Of a DNA stretch of 42,918 nucleotides, positions 1-11,064 are shown piece after piece; positions within the stretch are counted from its first letter, which is position 1; each line of letters starts with the position of its first letter. The notes beneath the pieces are model-generated. The model ran no database searches. It was not told the origin of the DNA and worked only from the letters and a program-made list of their open reading frames with translations. Origin of the DNA: Ophiostoma sp. CBS 140.51. Its lineage: Eukaryota; Ascomycota; Sordariomycetes; Ophiostomatales; Ophiostomataceae. The stretch is taken from contig JANSLP010000279.1 of NCBI GenBank assembly GCA_029298735.1, positions 1 to 42,918 on the forward strand. Direction: 5' to 3'. The position numbers and the translations under genes are program-made.

Positions 1-83
1 TTCTTTGGCGGCACGCCGTGCCAGGTTGGTCTGGTGCTTCTTGCCCTGGGTATGGGCGAGGTACGACCCGTCGTTTTGGTGGA
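1..83 (-). CDS. Splicing factor 3a subunit 2 (PRP11/SAP62), partial exon
   Basis: The minus strand reads 27 codons from position 81 to 1 that match the matrin/U1-type zinc-finger region of SF3a66/Prp11: HQNDGSYLAHTQGKK, then HQTNLARRAAKE. This subunit belongs to the U2 snRNP SF3a complex and helps assemble the prespliceosome in the nucleus. The exon starts at 83, directly after a good acceptor (pyrimidine-rich stretch ending CACAG), and joins in phase 1, fitting the expected Val before His-Gln-Asn. The two zinc-binding Cys should be in the preceding exon. I could not find that exon, or the RRERLRKLAL-like N-terminus of the family, anywhere between 84 and the cot-1 stop at 540. The reading frame runs off the left edge. 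It is either a gene broken by rearrangement or assembly, or a fragment. Family assignment is firm from the motif. Confidence 0.8.
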
Positions 84-539
84 CTGTGAGACACAAGCGA
101 AAACTAATGTCTATAAACGTATATCTTTGCATATTTATTTTCTTTTTGTTTTGCTAGACACACCCTTCCAAGACAGAATATGAACAGAACATGCAAGAAA
201 CGAAGGCTCGCGAATACGCTTGAGTCAAAGGATACCAAAGAATAGCTATACTAGATGGCGATGGCTTTACATTCGTCTACCACAAGAAGGACAAGATGAC
301 AAGATGGCAAGAGCAAGTTTTGCAAAAGAGCAAGATGGTGAACATGCCAAAGATGTAGAATAAATGACAAACAAGATGGAACAAAAAACAAATGATCAAA
401 AAATGGTACGGAAAGAATTATATCAACGGTTTCCCAGTATTCTTCGCCGACTACTCTATCGCCGCCACTTACGACGACACACCCGACCGTCGACACCCTC
501 TCCGGGTGCGTCTCCTTTCGGGTGCGTCTTCGTGTCAAC
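84..539. other. Spacer between PRP11 exon and cot-1
   Basis: Positions 84 to about 150 look like the 3' part of an intron of the PRP11 fragment on the minus strand. The rest is the 3' flank of cot-1. An 11-bp direct repeat, CGGGTGCGTCT, occurs at 503-513 and 519-529 just beyond the cot-1 stop. No coding exon is recognisable on either strand. Confidence 0.5.
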
Positions 540-2475
540 TTAACGGAAGTTGTTGTCGAACCGCTTGAACGTGTAGCCAATAAACGGCAGCGACATCTCT
601 GGACTCTCCTCGGGCACGGCACTGCGGCCGCCGGCCTGCGCCTGCTGTGCGCGCAGCAGCGTGGCATTGTCCGTCTGGTCGATTTCGTCGGTGGGGAAGT
701 AGGTGGTGTCAATGTTGGACGTGAGGCGGGGCTCAAACGGCGCACGGATGCGGCGCAGGCTGTCAAACTCGACACCTCTGAAAAAAGAATGGGCCTTGAT
801 CTCGTGGGCGCCGCCACGGCCCAGACGGTTCTCGGTGTTGCAGATCAAGCTCCGAATCAGGTTCTCGGCCTCGGCGCCCAGCTGAATGTCGTCGGGGAAG
901 TAGAGCGACTGGCGCCAGGTGACAATCTTGTGGTAGGTGTCGTGGCGGTCTTCGGCGCAAAAGGGGGGCCAGCCGACCAGACATTCAAACATAATGGTAC
1001 CGAGCGACCACCAATCGCAGTCGAACGTATAGCCGTGGCCGGTAAAGATTTCGGGGGCAATGTAGTCGGGGGTACCGACCGTCGAGTAGGCCATCAGCCG
1101 GCGAGACCGCCGCCAATCGTTAATCTGCGACCGGTTGCTGACCGTCAGGTTGATCTGGTCAATGGCAATGGAGTTGCGGTCGCCGCCGCGTGGCCGGCTG
1201 CCGGCGGGGCGGCCCTGCAGCAGCTGTTGGTAGTAGTTGTTGTCGTGCAGCTTGTGGAAGCCTGTGGACAGACCGAAATCTGTCAGCTTGACGTGTCCGC
1301 CGCGGTCCAGCAAGATGTTGTCGGGCTTGATGTCGCGATGGATGAAGCCCAGCTTGTGCACGGCCTCAATGGCCAGCACGATCTCGGCAATGTAGAAGCG
1401 CGTAATGTCTTCCGAGAAGATTTCGTACTTGATCAGCATCGTCATCAAATCACCACCGGGCAAGAACTCCATCAGCATGTACAGGAAATTGGCGTCCTGG
1501 AAGGTCGTGTACAGCTTGACAACCCACGGACTGTCGGACTCGGCGAGAATATCACGCTCCGCACGCACGTGGGCAAGCTGGTCGCGCCGGAACATTTCCG
1601 TCTTGACGAGCGACTTCATGGCATAGACCTTGTTGTCGGCCTTCTTCTGCACGAGCTTGACCTCACCAAAGGCGCCCTTGCCGATAATCTTGACCGTGCT
1701 GTAGTTCTCCGGCTTGTCCTTGGTGCGCAGGAAACGCAGGTACGAGCCCTCTCGCCGACCAGCCGTCGACCAGATCTGCTCCTTGCGGGCAGCTGTCTGG
1801 TTCGGCTCAGCCAGCTTCTGCTCCATTTCACTTTGTCTGAGGGGGTTAGTGTGTATTCAGCTTATGTTGTATGGGGGTGGTGTGGTGGCTGACCTCTGAT
1901 TTCTTTCACGGGCACGCTTGACAGAGTCCTTGAAAAAGTCGGCGGCCAGCTGCGAACACTTCTTCTGGTTGTTGTTGGCATTAGGGCCGTGGCGGTCGGG
2001 GTTCCGCTCGGGGGCGACCTGGAACTCAAAGACCGGGGCCGCGGGCTGGCTGGGCAGCGGGTTGTTGAGGTGGGCGTTGTGGTAGCTGTTGTAGCCGCCG
2101 GCCGGCTGGTAGCCAGTGGCACCGGCCGTCCGCGGACGCTGGGCCGACGAGGGTCCCCGGCTGTAGTTGTTGGAGGCAGCAGCGGCCGCAGCACGTGCAG
2201 CACCGCCGAGGTTCTGGTGGGAGAACTGGTGTGCCAGACCAGTGTTGGGGTCGGTGGCACCGGGGGTGTTGGAGCGCGGCTGGTAGAGACTGTTGGCGCT
2301 GGCAGAGGCAGAGTTGCCGCCGGCCGAGGTCGCCGAAGCACCACCGGCGCTCAGGGGCGCACCACCGCCAGTGCTGTATTCATTGCCGCCACCACCTGGC
2401 TGCTGCTGCTGCTGCGACGAGTACTGTGGCGCGGCATACTGGCCTTGTGAAAAGTAGCCACCGCCGCCGCCGCCC

Positions 2476-2507
<32 letters not shown>

Positions 2508-2720
2508 GGAAGAGTAGCCGCCGGACTGGTACTGCTGCGACTGCTGGGACGAGGCGAGGCCGATGTTGTTGGACGAGGGGCCGCCCTGCTGCTGGTTTGT
2601 TGGCGGGAAGACGGGCTGGGGAAACGTCGAGGGCGTGGTCGGGTATGCGCGGTCGGTTGCGGCGAGGCGGTCAGCCGCATTGTTGTTGTTGAAGTTGAGG
2701 TAGAGGCGGTGGTTATCCAT
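540..2720 (-). CDS. cot-1: NDR-family serine/threonine protein kinase COT1
   Basis: Exons are 1894-2720 and 540-1836. The 57-nt intron (1837-1893) has donor GTCAGC, branch CTAAC and acceptor CTCAG. The product is 707 aa. Residues 1-270 are a low-complexity leader rich in Gln, Asn, Gly and Ser, with a poly-Gln run; its start MDNHRLYLNF and the motif AYPTTPSTFPQPV are typical of COT1. The stretch across the intron junction is the Mob-binding N-terminal regulatory region. Kinase landmarks are the Gly loop GKGAFGEV near 328-335, Lys350, HRDIKPDN with Asp444, DFG at 462-464, a long basic insert before the activation segment AYSTVGTPDY (Ser/Thr near 527), and the C-terminal hydrophobic motif FIGYTFKRF (Thr near 698). 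NDR kinases with Mob2 control hyphal tip growth and branching. The ATG at 2720 is chosen because it begins the conserved N-terminus. Confidence 0.96.
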
Positions 2721-4610
2721 TGTGGCGGTTGGCGGTCGAACGATGTGAAGGAGGAGGTAGAAATGGGTAGTTCGGACGAATGCTGAATAGACGAAAAGAC
2801 AAAAGATTGAGCTCGTCAACAATCGATCGAGAGCGGTGAGGAGGTGGTCGAAGACGCAGACACAGCAAGAACAGCAGAATCAGGACAAGCCTGGAGTTGA
2901 GTTGTGTGGGCGGGGTCCTGGGGCTCCTAAGGGGATCTGGCCAATACTGTGTATGTGTAGCACACTTTGGGGGGCCAAAGAAGGCAGAGCGGGGCGGGCG
3001 CTCAAGGGCGTACAAGGGGTCCAGGTCGGACGAGTCGAGGAGATGTCGCGCTGGGAGAGAAGTAAAATGGTTAGATGTTGGACGAAGGTTGAGAGAAGAA
3101 AAAGGAGAAGGTATTGAAGGAAAGCAAGTGCCGAATTAGGAGGACAGGAGATGGACGAGGCATTTGGCGAGAAGCCCCTGAAAAGCACAAGGCCACGATA
3201 CCACAGCGCTGGTGGATAGGGATTTGAATGAGGAAGGGAATGGGGAATGACAGGGCGCGCAGGAATGGAGGGGTGTCGACGATAAGGGGCAATTGAGAGA
3301 GAGGAAAGGAATGTCGAATTGAAAGACGAGACGAAAGAAGAGGGAGCACAAAAAGGAAGTTGGGGCTGCAAAAGGTTCGAAGTTGTGAATGTCGTGTCGG
3401 GGGTTCAAGCTTTGAGAACTCACCTCACGGATCTGTTGTTTGTACTGCTCTGCAGTGCTTGTCGCTCGGAGGGAGGGGGGCCGGCGACGTCGTAGAGGCA
3501 AATAGCCAATCGATGCGGGCTTCGATGACCTGAAGAGTCGAAATGTCGTGATATGCAAAAGTCGGATGTCCGATGTGAACAAGGTGCACGAAATAGGAAG
3601 CAACCAAAGAGAGTTGTTGTGGTCGAAAGGGAAAGGAAGCGACCGTTGACAATTGGTGACCAAAGGGAGCAGGAGCAAGGAGCAAGGCGACAGGGAAAGG
3701 CGCAGTTGCCAGTTGAAACGCTGAAACTAGCCGGCGGCGAGTGGGGTGGGAAGAGACAGGAAGGGAAGGAAGGAGGCAGAAAAAGGGCAAAAAAAGGAAA
3801 GAGCAGCCGCTGAACAACCAGACAACAGACAACCCTGCAGCGGACAACGGGCTACAACGGCGCACGACAGCTACAGCATGTGGCATTTTGGCCTAAAAAA
3901 AGACCGCTCGTCCACTGGCTCGACTGGTCTTGTCTGTCCGCGGGATGGCCCCTGACACGCCTAGAACTGCTAGCACAAAAGTAGTCGAGAAATACCCCGC
4001 AACCCCTTTTTTAGGGGGCGCCTCTCGTGCCTCTTTCGTCTCGCTTTTGCACGCCTGCTCTCCCTATTCCGCCCCGCTATTCGAGTGCGACACATTGAGA
4101 TGCAATTAAACATTTTAGTGACAAGAGGCAAAGGGGAAACAAACAAAACAAACAGAAGCAGAAGCACAAAGACATCCGGGCATTTACAACAGATACTTTG
4201 AAAACATTTTTAGACTAAACATCAGGAGCAATCGTTGCTGCTAATAGTCAAACCATTTCTTTGATCATGCGAATGTCCACTGTCTGATTTTTTTTTTAAA
4301 AAAAGGAAAGGAAAGCTTCATCTAGAGCTTGAGAGAGCTTACATGAAAGAAAAGGATCTCAACGAAGTGAGAATGGCACAAATATTCCATCAGTGGGAGA
4401 AAAGAACATATTAATTCGGAAGATGCTTATGTGAGTTGTCTTATGGATTAGAAACTGTACATCGGGGTGTATCGAGTTTTTGAACATCAGTCGTTGCTGT
4501 TTACTTGATTCTTTCGGTCGACGAGGTCAGTGTCTAGACAAGAAGAGTAGCTTTGCGAAGGTGTATGTTATTTTACCACAGGACAGAGCAGCATTTGGCT
4601 CATTCGGAGG

Positions 4611-4632
4611 TTTTTTTTTTTTTTTTTTTTTA
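4611..4632 (+). repeat. Poly-T run (22 T)
   Basis: An uninterrupted run of 22 T residues on the plus strand, in intergenic DNA and followed by TAAGAAAAAC. It may be a simple slippage tract or the poly-A tail scar of an old retrotransposed copy on the minus strand; no flanking duplication is obvious. Confidence 0.9.
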
Positions 4633-5540
4633 AGAAAAACAAGGGACGCAATGAGCTACGGCTTGTCCAACTTACCCTCGACGCAAGCCTCTCCCTTATG
4701 TTGTACACACCGGAAGCGGTCCGTTGTCCCCGATCTGTCTACTTGTGCGAGACTCCCTCGACTGTGTAGATAGGTGCATGCCGCTGCAAGACTTTTTGGA
4801 CCACGTGGACGTGATGTTGTACACCTGCCCTGTGTGACGTCGCCGTTCTGTAGGCTAATATCTGTCGAGGTGTATGGTGTACAACGTCAACACGTGTTCC
4901 GACAAAACGACCGTGCCGTGCAGGCTTCTGCCTCTTTGCTGGGAGATTGATATTCGAGTCTCAACGGCAACGTCGGTCGTACAGTCGTGTTTTGGTAAGA
5001 GACAGCAAGGGACAGCGAGAGGCAATGCGACATCATAGGTCGGTAGAGGGAGAGAAACAAAGACACACGATGTTGTATCTGTTGGTGCTGATAACAAAGG
5101 GCGGGCAGAGCTCCCACAAAGGATAAAGGAAGCTCTTCCATCCAACATTGTGTAAACAAAACAACATCCAACGAATCATCAAAGTCAATTCAGCTTTCAT
5201 GATATCAAAGGCGAGCTTCAAAAAATACGTATGATGTCTGTAAATGGTTTGCTAAAGTGCTATGATGGCTGGATAAGAAAAGGGGGGGAAATAAAAGCAA
5301 ATAAAAGAAGAGATTCCCAGAAGACAATCGTGGTAAAAAATAGTATGAACGTTTGATATAATAAGAAAAATAAAAAAAGAAGATCCCAAAACGCGCAAGT
5401 CAAACGCAATAAACAATGTAGTAGTAAAAGCAGATAGTAGCACCTGAAATAGCACCTGAATTTATCCAAGTAAATGTATCCGTCCGTGGTTGGACCTTCT
5501 TTCTTCCTCTCTCTCCATCCACCTCCTTCTTCTTTCTGTC

Positions 5541-5664
5541 GTCGCTCCGCTCGCTTTTGGTCTCGCTTCGCTCGGTCGGCTCGTCTCGCCGGTCGTCTTC
5601 ATGTAGCTCGCTAGCTCGCAGCAGTCTTGCTTCGCTCGAGAGTATGTTTACTCGCTCCGCTCAC
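5541..5664 (-). repeat. Cluster of GAGCGNAGCGAG repeats
   Basis: Read on the minus strand, four copies of the 12-mer GAGCGNAGCGAG lie in 124 bases. Exact copies are at 5562-5573 and 5651-5662; one-mismatch copies are at 5541-5554 and 5626-5637. They begin five bases beyond the stop of the 5669-6724 gene, so they should lie in its 3' UTR. The same 12-mer is found elsewhere in the window at 15503, 25531, 25559 and 37315. Confidence 0.85.
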
Positions 5665-5668
5665 AGTC

Positions 5669-6724
5669 TTACCGCAGCTGCTGCTGGTCCGCAAACGGGT
5701 TCGGACCCGTCGCAATATCACCGCTTGTCTCGCTGCCCCGCAGACCGCTGCCTCCCAGGGATGTGGTCGACGCCGACGGCGGCAGGTACTGGTGCTGGGG
5801 CGGCATCAGAGGCTGAGAGTCGGCCGCGTTCTGGCCACCACCCTGGGCAGACGCTGACATGTTGCGCACGCCGGCACTCGGCCGCTTCGAGTCAATGGCG
5901 GCCTGGCGGGCAATGGCGGCGGCCTCGGCGGCCTTGGCCATGCGGGCGTGGGTGCGGCGTTCGCGGCAGCAGAAGAAGCACATGGTCGCCACAGCAATGA
6001 CGACACCCGAGGCAAAGACAATGGCAATGACGATACCAGCGGCGCCCGGGTTGTTCTCCTTCTTCATGCAAGTCGTCTCACCCAGAGTGTCGTCGGTGTC
6101 GCACATGAGACCGGCCGCGCAAGTCGGGAAGAGGGCAATGGTCGAGTAGCACGACAGCGTGGTCTTGCCGGCGTTGGCGCCGGTGGACTGGACGGGACAG
6201 ACAGTCGTGGAGACAGTGGTGGTGGTCAGGCAGACGAGGGTCGAGGTGATTGTGCCACTAAAGGTAGAATCGGCGCGCGGCAGGAGCGGCGTGGCGGCCA
6301 AGAACTTGGCGTCGTCCTTTTCGGTAGGTGTAGGCGCAGGCACAGCGTTGTTGGGCTTCCGGCGGCGCAGCTCGGCCGCGGCAGCAACAGCGTGCTTGGG
6401 AGCATAGGCGTCGGCCATGGGACGGCCGCAGCGCTGAATGGTCCAGGTGGCCTCGATCAGGGCCTCGTCGGGCTGGCAGCCGGCATTGACAAAGCACTGC
6501 GCCAGCGTCTCGGCCGAAATCTCAGCCGACGACTTGGGCAGGCGGTTCTCAATACAGTACTCGATGCTTCCGACGTGGCCGCAGGCGGCGAACTTGGCGA
6601 GCTTGGCGGCGTGGGTGTTGAGGCACTCGGCGAGGTCGAGGGGAGCCTTCGCCGGAGCTGCGGGCGCGGTGGCCGAAGCAGTGGCGCCCAGCAGGGCCAG
6701 AACTGCCTGTGTTGATACGCGCAT
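5669..6724 (-). CDS. Cys-rich secreted-ectodomain single-pass membrane protein with NPF motif
   Basis: 351 aa, single exon, ATG at 6724. Residues 1-20 form a signal peptide (hydrophobic AVLALLGATASA). The mature N-terminus has six Cys (34, 48, 57, 77, 83, 99) arranged in three loops, followed by a linker, a second Thr/Ser/Cys-rich section (STVCPVQ, CAAGLMCDTD) and a transmembrane helix at about 227-253 that ends in FFCC. The roughly 98-residue cytoplasmic tail starts RERRTHAR, is Ala/Ser/Gln-rich and ends GPNPFADQQQLR; NPF is a recognised EH-domain endocytosis signal. The layout resembles fungal wall-associated or sensor proteins, but I do not recognise a named family. The topology is seen in the sequence; surface location and endocytic recycling are inferred. 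Confidence 0.85.
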   Translation of the reverse strand: MRVSTQAVLALLGATASATAPAAPAKAPLDLAECLNTHAAKLAKFAACGHVGSIEYCIENRLPKSSAEISAETLAQCFVNAGCQPDEALIEATWTIQRCGRPMADAYAPKHAVAAAAELRRRKPNNAVPAPTPTEKDDAKFLAATPLLPRADSTFSGTITSTLVCLTTTTVSTTVCPVQSTGANAGKTTLSCYSTIALFPTCAAGLMCDTDDTLGETTCMKKENNPGAAGIVIAIVFASGVVIAVATMCFFCCRERRTHARMAKAAEAAAIARQAAIDSKRPSAGVRNMSASAQGGGQNAADSQPLMPPQHQYLPPSASTTSLGGSGLRGSETSGDIATGPNPFADQQQLR

Positions 6725-7014
6725 GGTGTGGTTGTGTGAGTGAGGAGAAGGAGAAGGAGGAGAATTGGGAGACCGAAGATCGAGAAGAGGACGTCGTTTG
6801 CCGGAGCAGTCGGGGTTCGTCGGTGGAAAATCGGCCGGGAAAATCCAAAAAGTCGCGTCCGGAGCTCAGTCAACGTGCCGTGTAGCAAGTATTACAACGT
6901 ATACTCGTGGTCGAGTAAAAAAAACGAGGTACGAAGGAGAAACGGATCGGATCGGCAAAGTGGTGAATTGAGCCGGGGAGGATCTCGACGCTGAGGAATG
7001 GAGAGTAATAGGGG

Positions 7015-7520
7015 TTAGAGAGGGAGAGAGTCGAGGAGTCGGAGGAAAGTCGTTAAATTAGACAGCAAGAAAAAGAGAGGCAAAAAAGTCAAGAGAAAGC
7101 CACAGCAAACAGACGCCGTTGGCAAGAGAAAGCCCGATCCAGGAGAGAGGAAACCGACAAAAAAGGAGAGGCGAAGAGACGAAGAGACGAGGCGGAGAAA
7201 AGAGAAGAGGGGGGGAAGGAAAGAAAAAAAAGAAAAGGGAGAGGAAGGAAAAGAGAGAGGACCAGAGAAAAGGAACGAAACGAAACGAGGCGTCAGCCAG
7301 AAAGAGAAGATGATGGGGCAGGTGGGAGTCGAGAAATACAGAAGGGGAGGCAGAAAAGGGAAAAGGAAAAAGGAAAAAGCCTTCAACGACAAGGCCCAGT
7401 CGTAAGCCGAGCCGTAGGAATATAAAAAAAGATACAGCGTCTGTGGTGAAGGGAGAGGGGAGGCAGTAAAACGGCAGCGTAGAGAGCAAAAGGGGAAAAG
7501 TGAAAAAGGGGGACGGAGGG
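7015..7520 (+). repeat. Polypurine tract (GA-rich)
   Basis: Roughly 500 bases in which the plus strand is dominated by A and G (for example GAGGGGGGGAAGGAAAG near 7206-7222), with few pyrimidines. It lies 290-800 bases upstream of the minus-strand gene starting at 6724, for which it reads as a pyrimidine tract. Such tracts are common in fungal promoters, but this length is unusual. Confidence 0.7.
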
Positions 7521-10500
7521 CTGGGGAGGTTAGAGTGCTGCTCTAGTTTGCTAGGCTGGGGCGCGTGCCGCAACGAGAGGCGCACTTGCTGACCCAGGGC
7601 GGAGGAGGAAGCAAAGGAAGGAGCGGATCTGAGCGGGTCGTAGGCTCTTTCCTGTGGTGGGTTTTGCTGGTTTCGCAGGCTTTTGCACTTTGTAGCCTCT
7701 TTCCTTTCCCTGCTTCAAACTGGTCTTTCCTTTTTCTGCTCCCAAGCCTGTAAACTAAAACACATCGTGGGTCCCACCTTTTTAGGGTGCACCTTCTCTC
7801 TCAGCGCATGTCCTGTCAGGGCAAGGAACGGCAGGAGCTACGCGTTGGCGCATTGCGTACCCTGGCCGCGTTCTGCTGGAGACAAGGGAACAGGGGGCGA
7901 CAAGGCGACGAAAGCGTTGGCGATGAGGAAGACGAAGAAGATGAGCGGCACAAGCAGAGTCGAACTTCAGAAGCACGAGAAATATGGAGGATGCGAGAAC
8001 TGTGACTACAATACGGTGCTCTACGTCTGAAAGGCTCGGCGTAATCGTGTTTGGAAGACGGTGTGACGGTTGCAGAAAACCGACAACGGCTGGCTTGACT
8101 GCCGACAGAGGACATGTGTGACCTGTCAGACGATCGTGGCCCAGAGAGGAGGGAGGACATGAGGATAGTTGGGAACACAGATGAGAGGAGAGAGGCTGAC
8201 AGTGAGCCTGCGGTTGTGCGTCGTGAGCATGATTTACGGATTGCCCATTGCGCGGGCGAGACATGCTGACTGTGGCTGCAGCTGCGTTGGTCGTTCTTTC
8301 CCACCGAGCGTTTTGAAACAGACTCGCTCTTTCCTTGGACGCAACGATATGCTCTTTCCTTTTAGGGCAGTTTTCGATATCCATTGTGTTCCGTCTTCAC
8401 GACTGCCCACGACGCTCTTTCCTTTTCTGCCACGTCGGTCCCGTCTTCTTCTCATCCTTCAAAAGCACCGTTCCCCTATCCTGCAGATCCTAAAAGCACT
8501 CCTTCATAAGAACACAGACAGACAGACAACAGACAAAACACCAACACCCAACACGGCCTGCTCACTGCTTGCTCACTCCTTCATATTGGCTCTCATCTTC
8601 ATCCTCCTCCGGCCCCCTCCAATTCAACCAATAAAGTCTCGCCTGTCAGCGGCACCCTGAGCTGTACCCTGCATTGGTCCCCTATTGCAGCCCCCTGTCA
8701 GTCTGAAATGTCTGCAACCCTGCCACTTTCTCTCTCTTCAGTCCTGCCTATCTTCCTGCAACCTGCACCCCGAACCCTTAATCTGGGCTGGAGTGCGAGT
8801 GTTATGGGGTACTTTCCAGCACACAGAAACATACACCACCGATTCTGTACCTGCCAACGCCCATAAGGCTGGAACGGCCTGGCCTGGTCGAGCCTGGGCG
8901 GACAGTCTCGCTCGCAGCCGTCGCCACCCACGCTGGAGCACATATCAGTATTTCCGCGTTCTTCCAGTCTCATTGACACCCCAAATCTTCGGATTTCCCC
9001 TTCACGTGGGCAGTGTGGCGGTGTTTTCTTGCGTTCGCGTTCCTGTCTCTTCATGTCTTTCTGTCAGAAAGTCGCCCCTGCTGGGTCTGCCCGCGCCGTG
9101 CCCCCAAAAGACCAAAAGAACGGTCCAGGGATGGTTAGCCTGTGCTGCACACGTTCACTGTCCTCGACGACTGCGCCTCGTCTCTCCTCAAAAAGCCGAC
9201 GGAGATGAGACTAAAACGGAATGGGGGGAGGCTGCTCTGCTGGAGGTGCTGGGGCTGAACGCTCTTGGCGAGGTGAGCACTGTGAGGGTTTTGACACTGG
9301 GGAGAGACAGACAGACGACGAGTGAGATTGGGCGGCTGTCCTGCCTTGGCAGTTGAAGTCGTTGTTGCTATTCGGCCTGTGGGCCAAAAACGAGCAGAGC
9401 AATTTCCTTTTTCCATGCTTTTTTCAGTTTAAGCATCCCCAGAGAGCCCGGAGCCCAGGCACTTTCTTGCTGTCCATCGTGTTCCGGCAGACTGGCATGC
9501 AACGCCGTTTGTTGAACTTGCCTTCTTCTGGCTCTGGCGCGTCTTTCTTTGTTCTTTTTTTAGGTTTCATGAAATTTGAGCCTCTTTTTCGTCACGGACA
9601 ATAAACTTGACGATCGACGACCGGCCGCCGTTTCGTTAGATCGGCTTCGACTTCGACGATATACTCTCCAGCATCTGGTGACCAAATTATTGTGTAAATT
9701 TGCTGTCGGTCTTCGTCGTCTTTTGTGAGTAGGAAGTAATCCTTCCTGGCGTGGCTTTACCTAAGCTTCATTGGGTTTGACGGACAAGGAATTGACTGAA
9801 CGACAAGGCTGTCATTAACGAGAATCCAAGGTGAGCAATCTGCAATTGTTAGAACCGCAGATATATGCAAGTACGAAGACAAGCTTTGATGACAGAGCTC
9901 GGCGTTCCTTGGCGTCAAGATACTATTCCCTTCCTTGGCTGGCAATGATACCTGACAAGACGATCTTGCGATGTTTCTAAGGATGTTACAAACTCCTCGC
10001 CGAGAACAACAGCGAAGGAGACAATAGAGACAATATTATGCAAGCATTAAGTTCCTTGTGAATCACTTACACTGCCCAATATCTATGCCTGCTTCCACAA
10101 CAACATGTCCATGGATACCGGACGGCAGCTACGGCAGTCACCATACGTCTGCATGATGAAGTGATATTGAAAGCAAATTTTGGGTTTATTTTCTATCAAC
10201 TCATCTACTATAGGGGGTAGAAGCACGATATAAGAAAGAGCAGATCCCTAAACACGCGGATAGCTTAAAGAGCAAAACGATATGAACTTTTGTAGCCGAC
10301 AGAGTTCCGATATGAAATCAAAAATGCAGAAAGACACTCTCCCCATTTGTTTCCTTGAGACGACATTTAAGACAAGTACGGGGAAATAAGGAAACAAGAA
10401 CATTGGGCACATAATGTCAGGATATAAAAAGCAGACGGGAACATGGAGAGATGCAAAGGAAACAGAAAGAAGATGGTGGGAAATGGGAAACAGGAAGTTT

Positions 10501-10857
10501 GAGCCCAACTTATCCCATCCATGCTCCTCTCCCCGCCATTGTTGTTTTTGTCAACCAAATTTTCTTTCTTTTCTTAAATTTTTTTTGGTGTGGTGCTATA
10601 TTATTTTTGTGTGTTTGATGTGGACATGGACAAGGCTCTCTCTCGAGGTGGCCCCTGTCCACCAGCAGCGATACTGTCTACCTCAACCCTTCACTCGTTC
10701 TTGTCGGAGTGGTTACCAATCTTTCGAAAGGGGGTTTGTGGTGAGCTGTCATGACGTGCTGCTGTCGACTGGGTTTCTCCCAATTCTGGATTCCGACGAC
10801 GATAAAAATGAGTAAAACATCGTGCGGCGGTACCGCAGTGCGGCAGTAACCGTTTTC

Positions 10858-10880
10858 TGTGTGTGTGTGTGTGTGTGTGT
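10858..10880 (+). repeat. TG dinucleotide microsatellite
   Basis: Eleven TG units plus a T, followed by A/T-rich sequence, in intergenic DNA about 200 bases from the end of the TFIIB downstream region. It lies next to the 10-bp palindrome GCGGTACCGC at 10827-10836. Confidence 0.9.
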
Positions 10881-11064
10881 AAAAAATAGAACACAAATAA
10901 AAAAGCCAGATAAAAAAGTAAAAAAGTAAAGAACCCTCGCTGATGTTGTGTCATAACAGATACAGTCCCGACTGCCTGTTTGACAATGTGTATATTTTCC
11001 CATTTTTTTTGTGCATCTTTTTGTGTCTTTTTGTGTCTTTCATTGTTTTCGTTGCCCCAGATGA

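Larger units (their letters stand above)
2721..5668. other. cot-1 upstream region and intergenic DNA
   Basis: No gene is supported here. The first 700-1200 bases are probably the cot-1 5' untranslated region and promoter. A strong minus-strand donor (GTGAGTT at 3417-3423) and an acceptor (ATTCAG ending at 2783) suggest one or more 5' UTR introns, but their exact structure cannot be fixed. The remainder (about 3900-5530) is unremarkable apart from a 22-T run and A/T-rich patches near 4290-4310 and 5220-5470. Open frames here are short and biased in composition. The last 130 bases before 5669 carry a repeat cluster listed separately. Confidence 0.5.
6725..11064. other. Large gene-poor region
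   Basis: About 4.3 kb without a supportable gene. Positions 7015-7520 are extremely purine-rich on the plus strand (pyrimidine-rich for the minus-strand gene starting at 6724) and may be its promoter or leader. From 7550 to 9600 open frames of up to 223 codons exist but have biased, domain-less translations and no good start context. From 9700 to 10640 the DNA is A/T-richer and contains nothing recognisable. A TG microsatellite lies near 10860. This is more space than one promoter needs and may hold non-coding transcripts. Confidence 0.5.

Noticed and set aside
522..1892. 456-codon open frame on the plus strand opposite the COT1 kinase
   Set aside because: It is exactly antisense to conserved kinase codons, has no recognisable domain, and arises from codon bias of the real gene.
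5948..6715. 255-codon plus-strand frame opposite the surface-protein gene
   Set aside because: Gly/Val/Arg-rich antisense shadow; the minus strand has signal peptide, Cys pattern and transmembrane helix.
7782..8384. 200-codon minus-strand open frame
   Set aside because: Translation has no domain, signal or repeat and overlaps frames of similar quality on the other strand.
8685..9356. 223-codon plus-strand open frame
   Set aside because: No domain, odd composition rich in Cys/Arg/Pro, no supporting splice or promoter signals.
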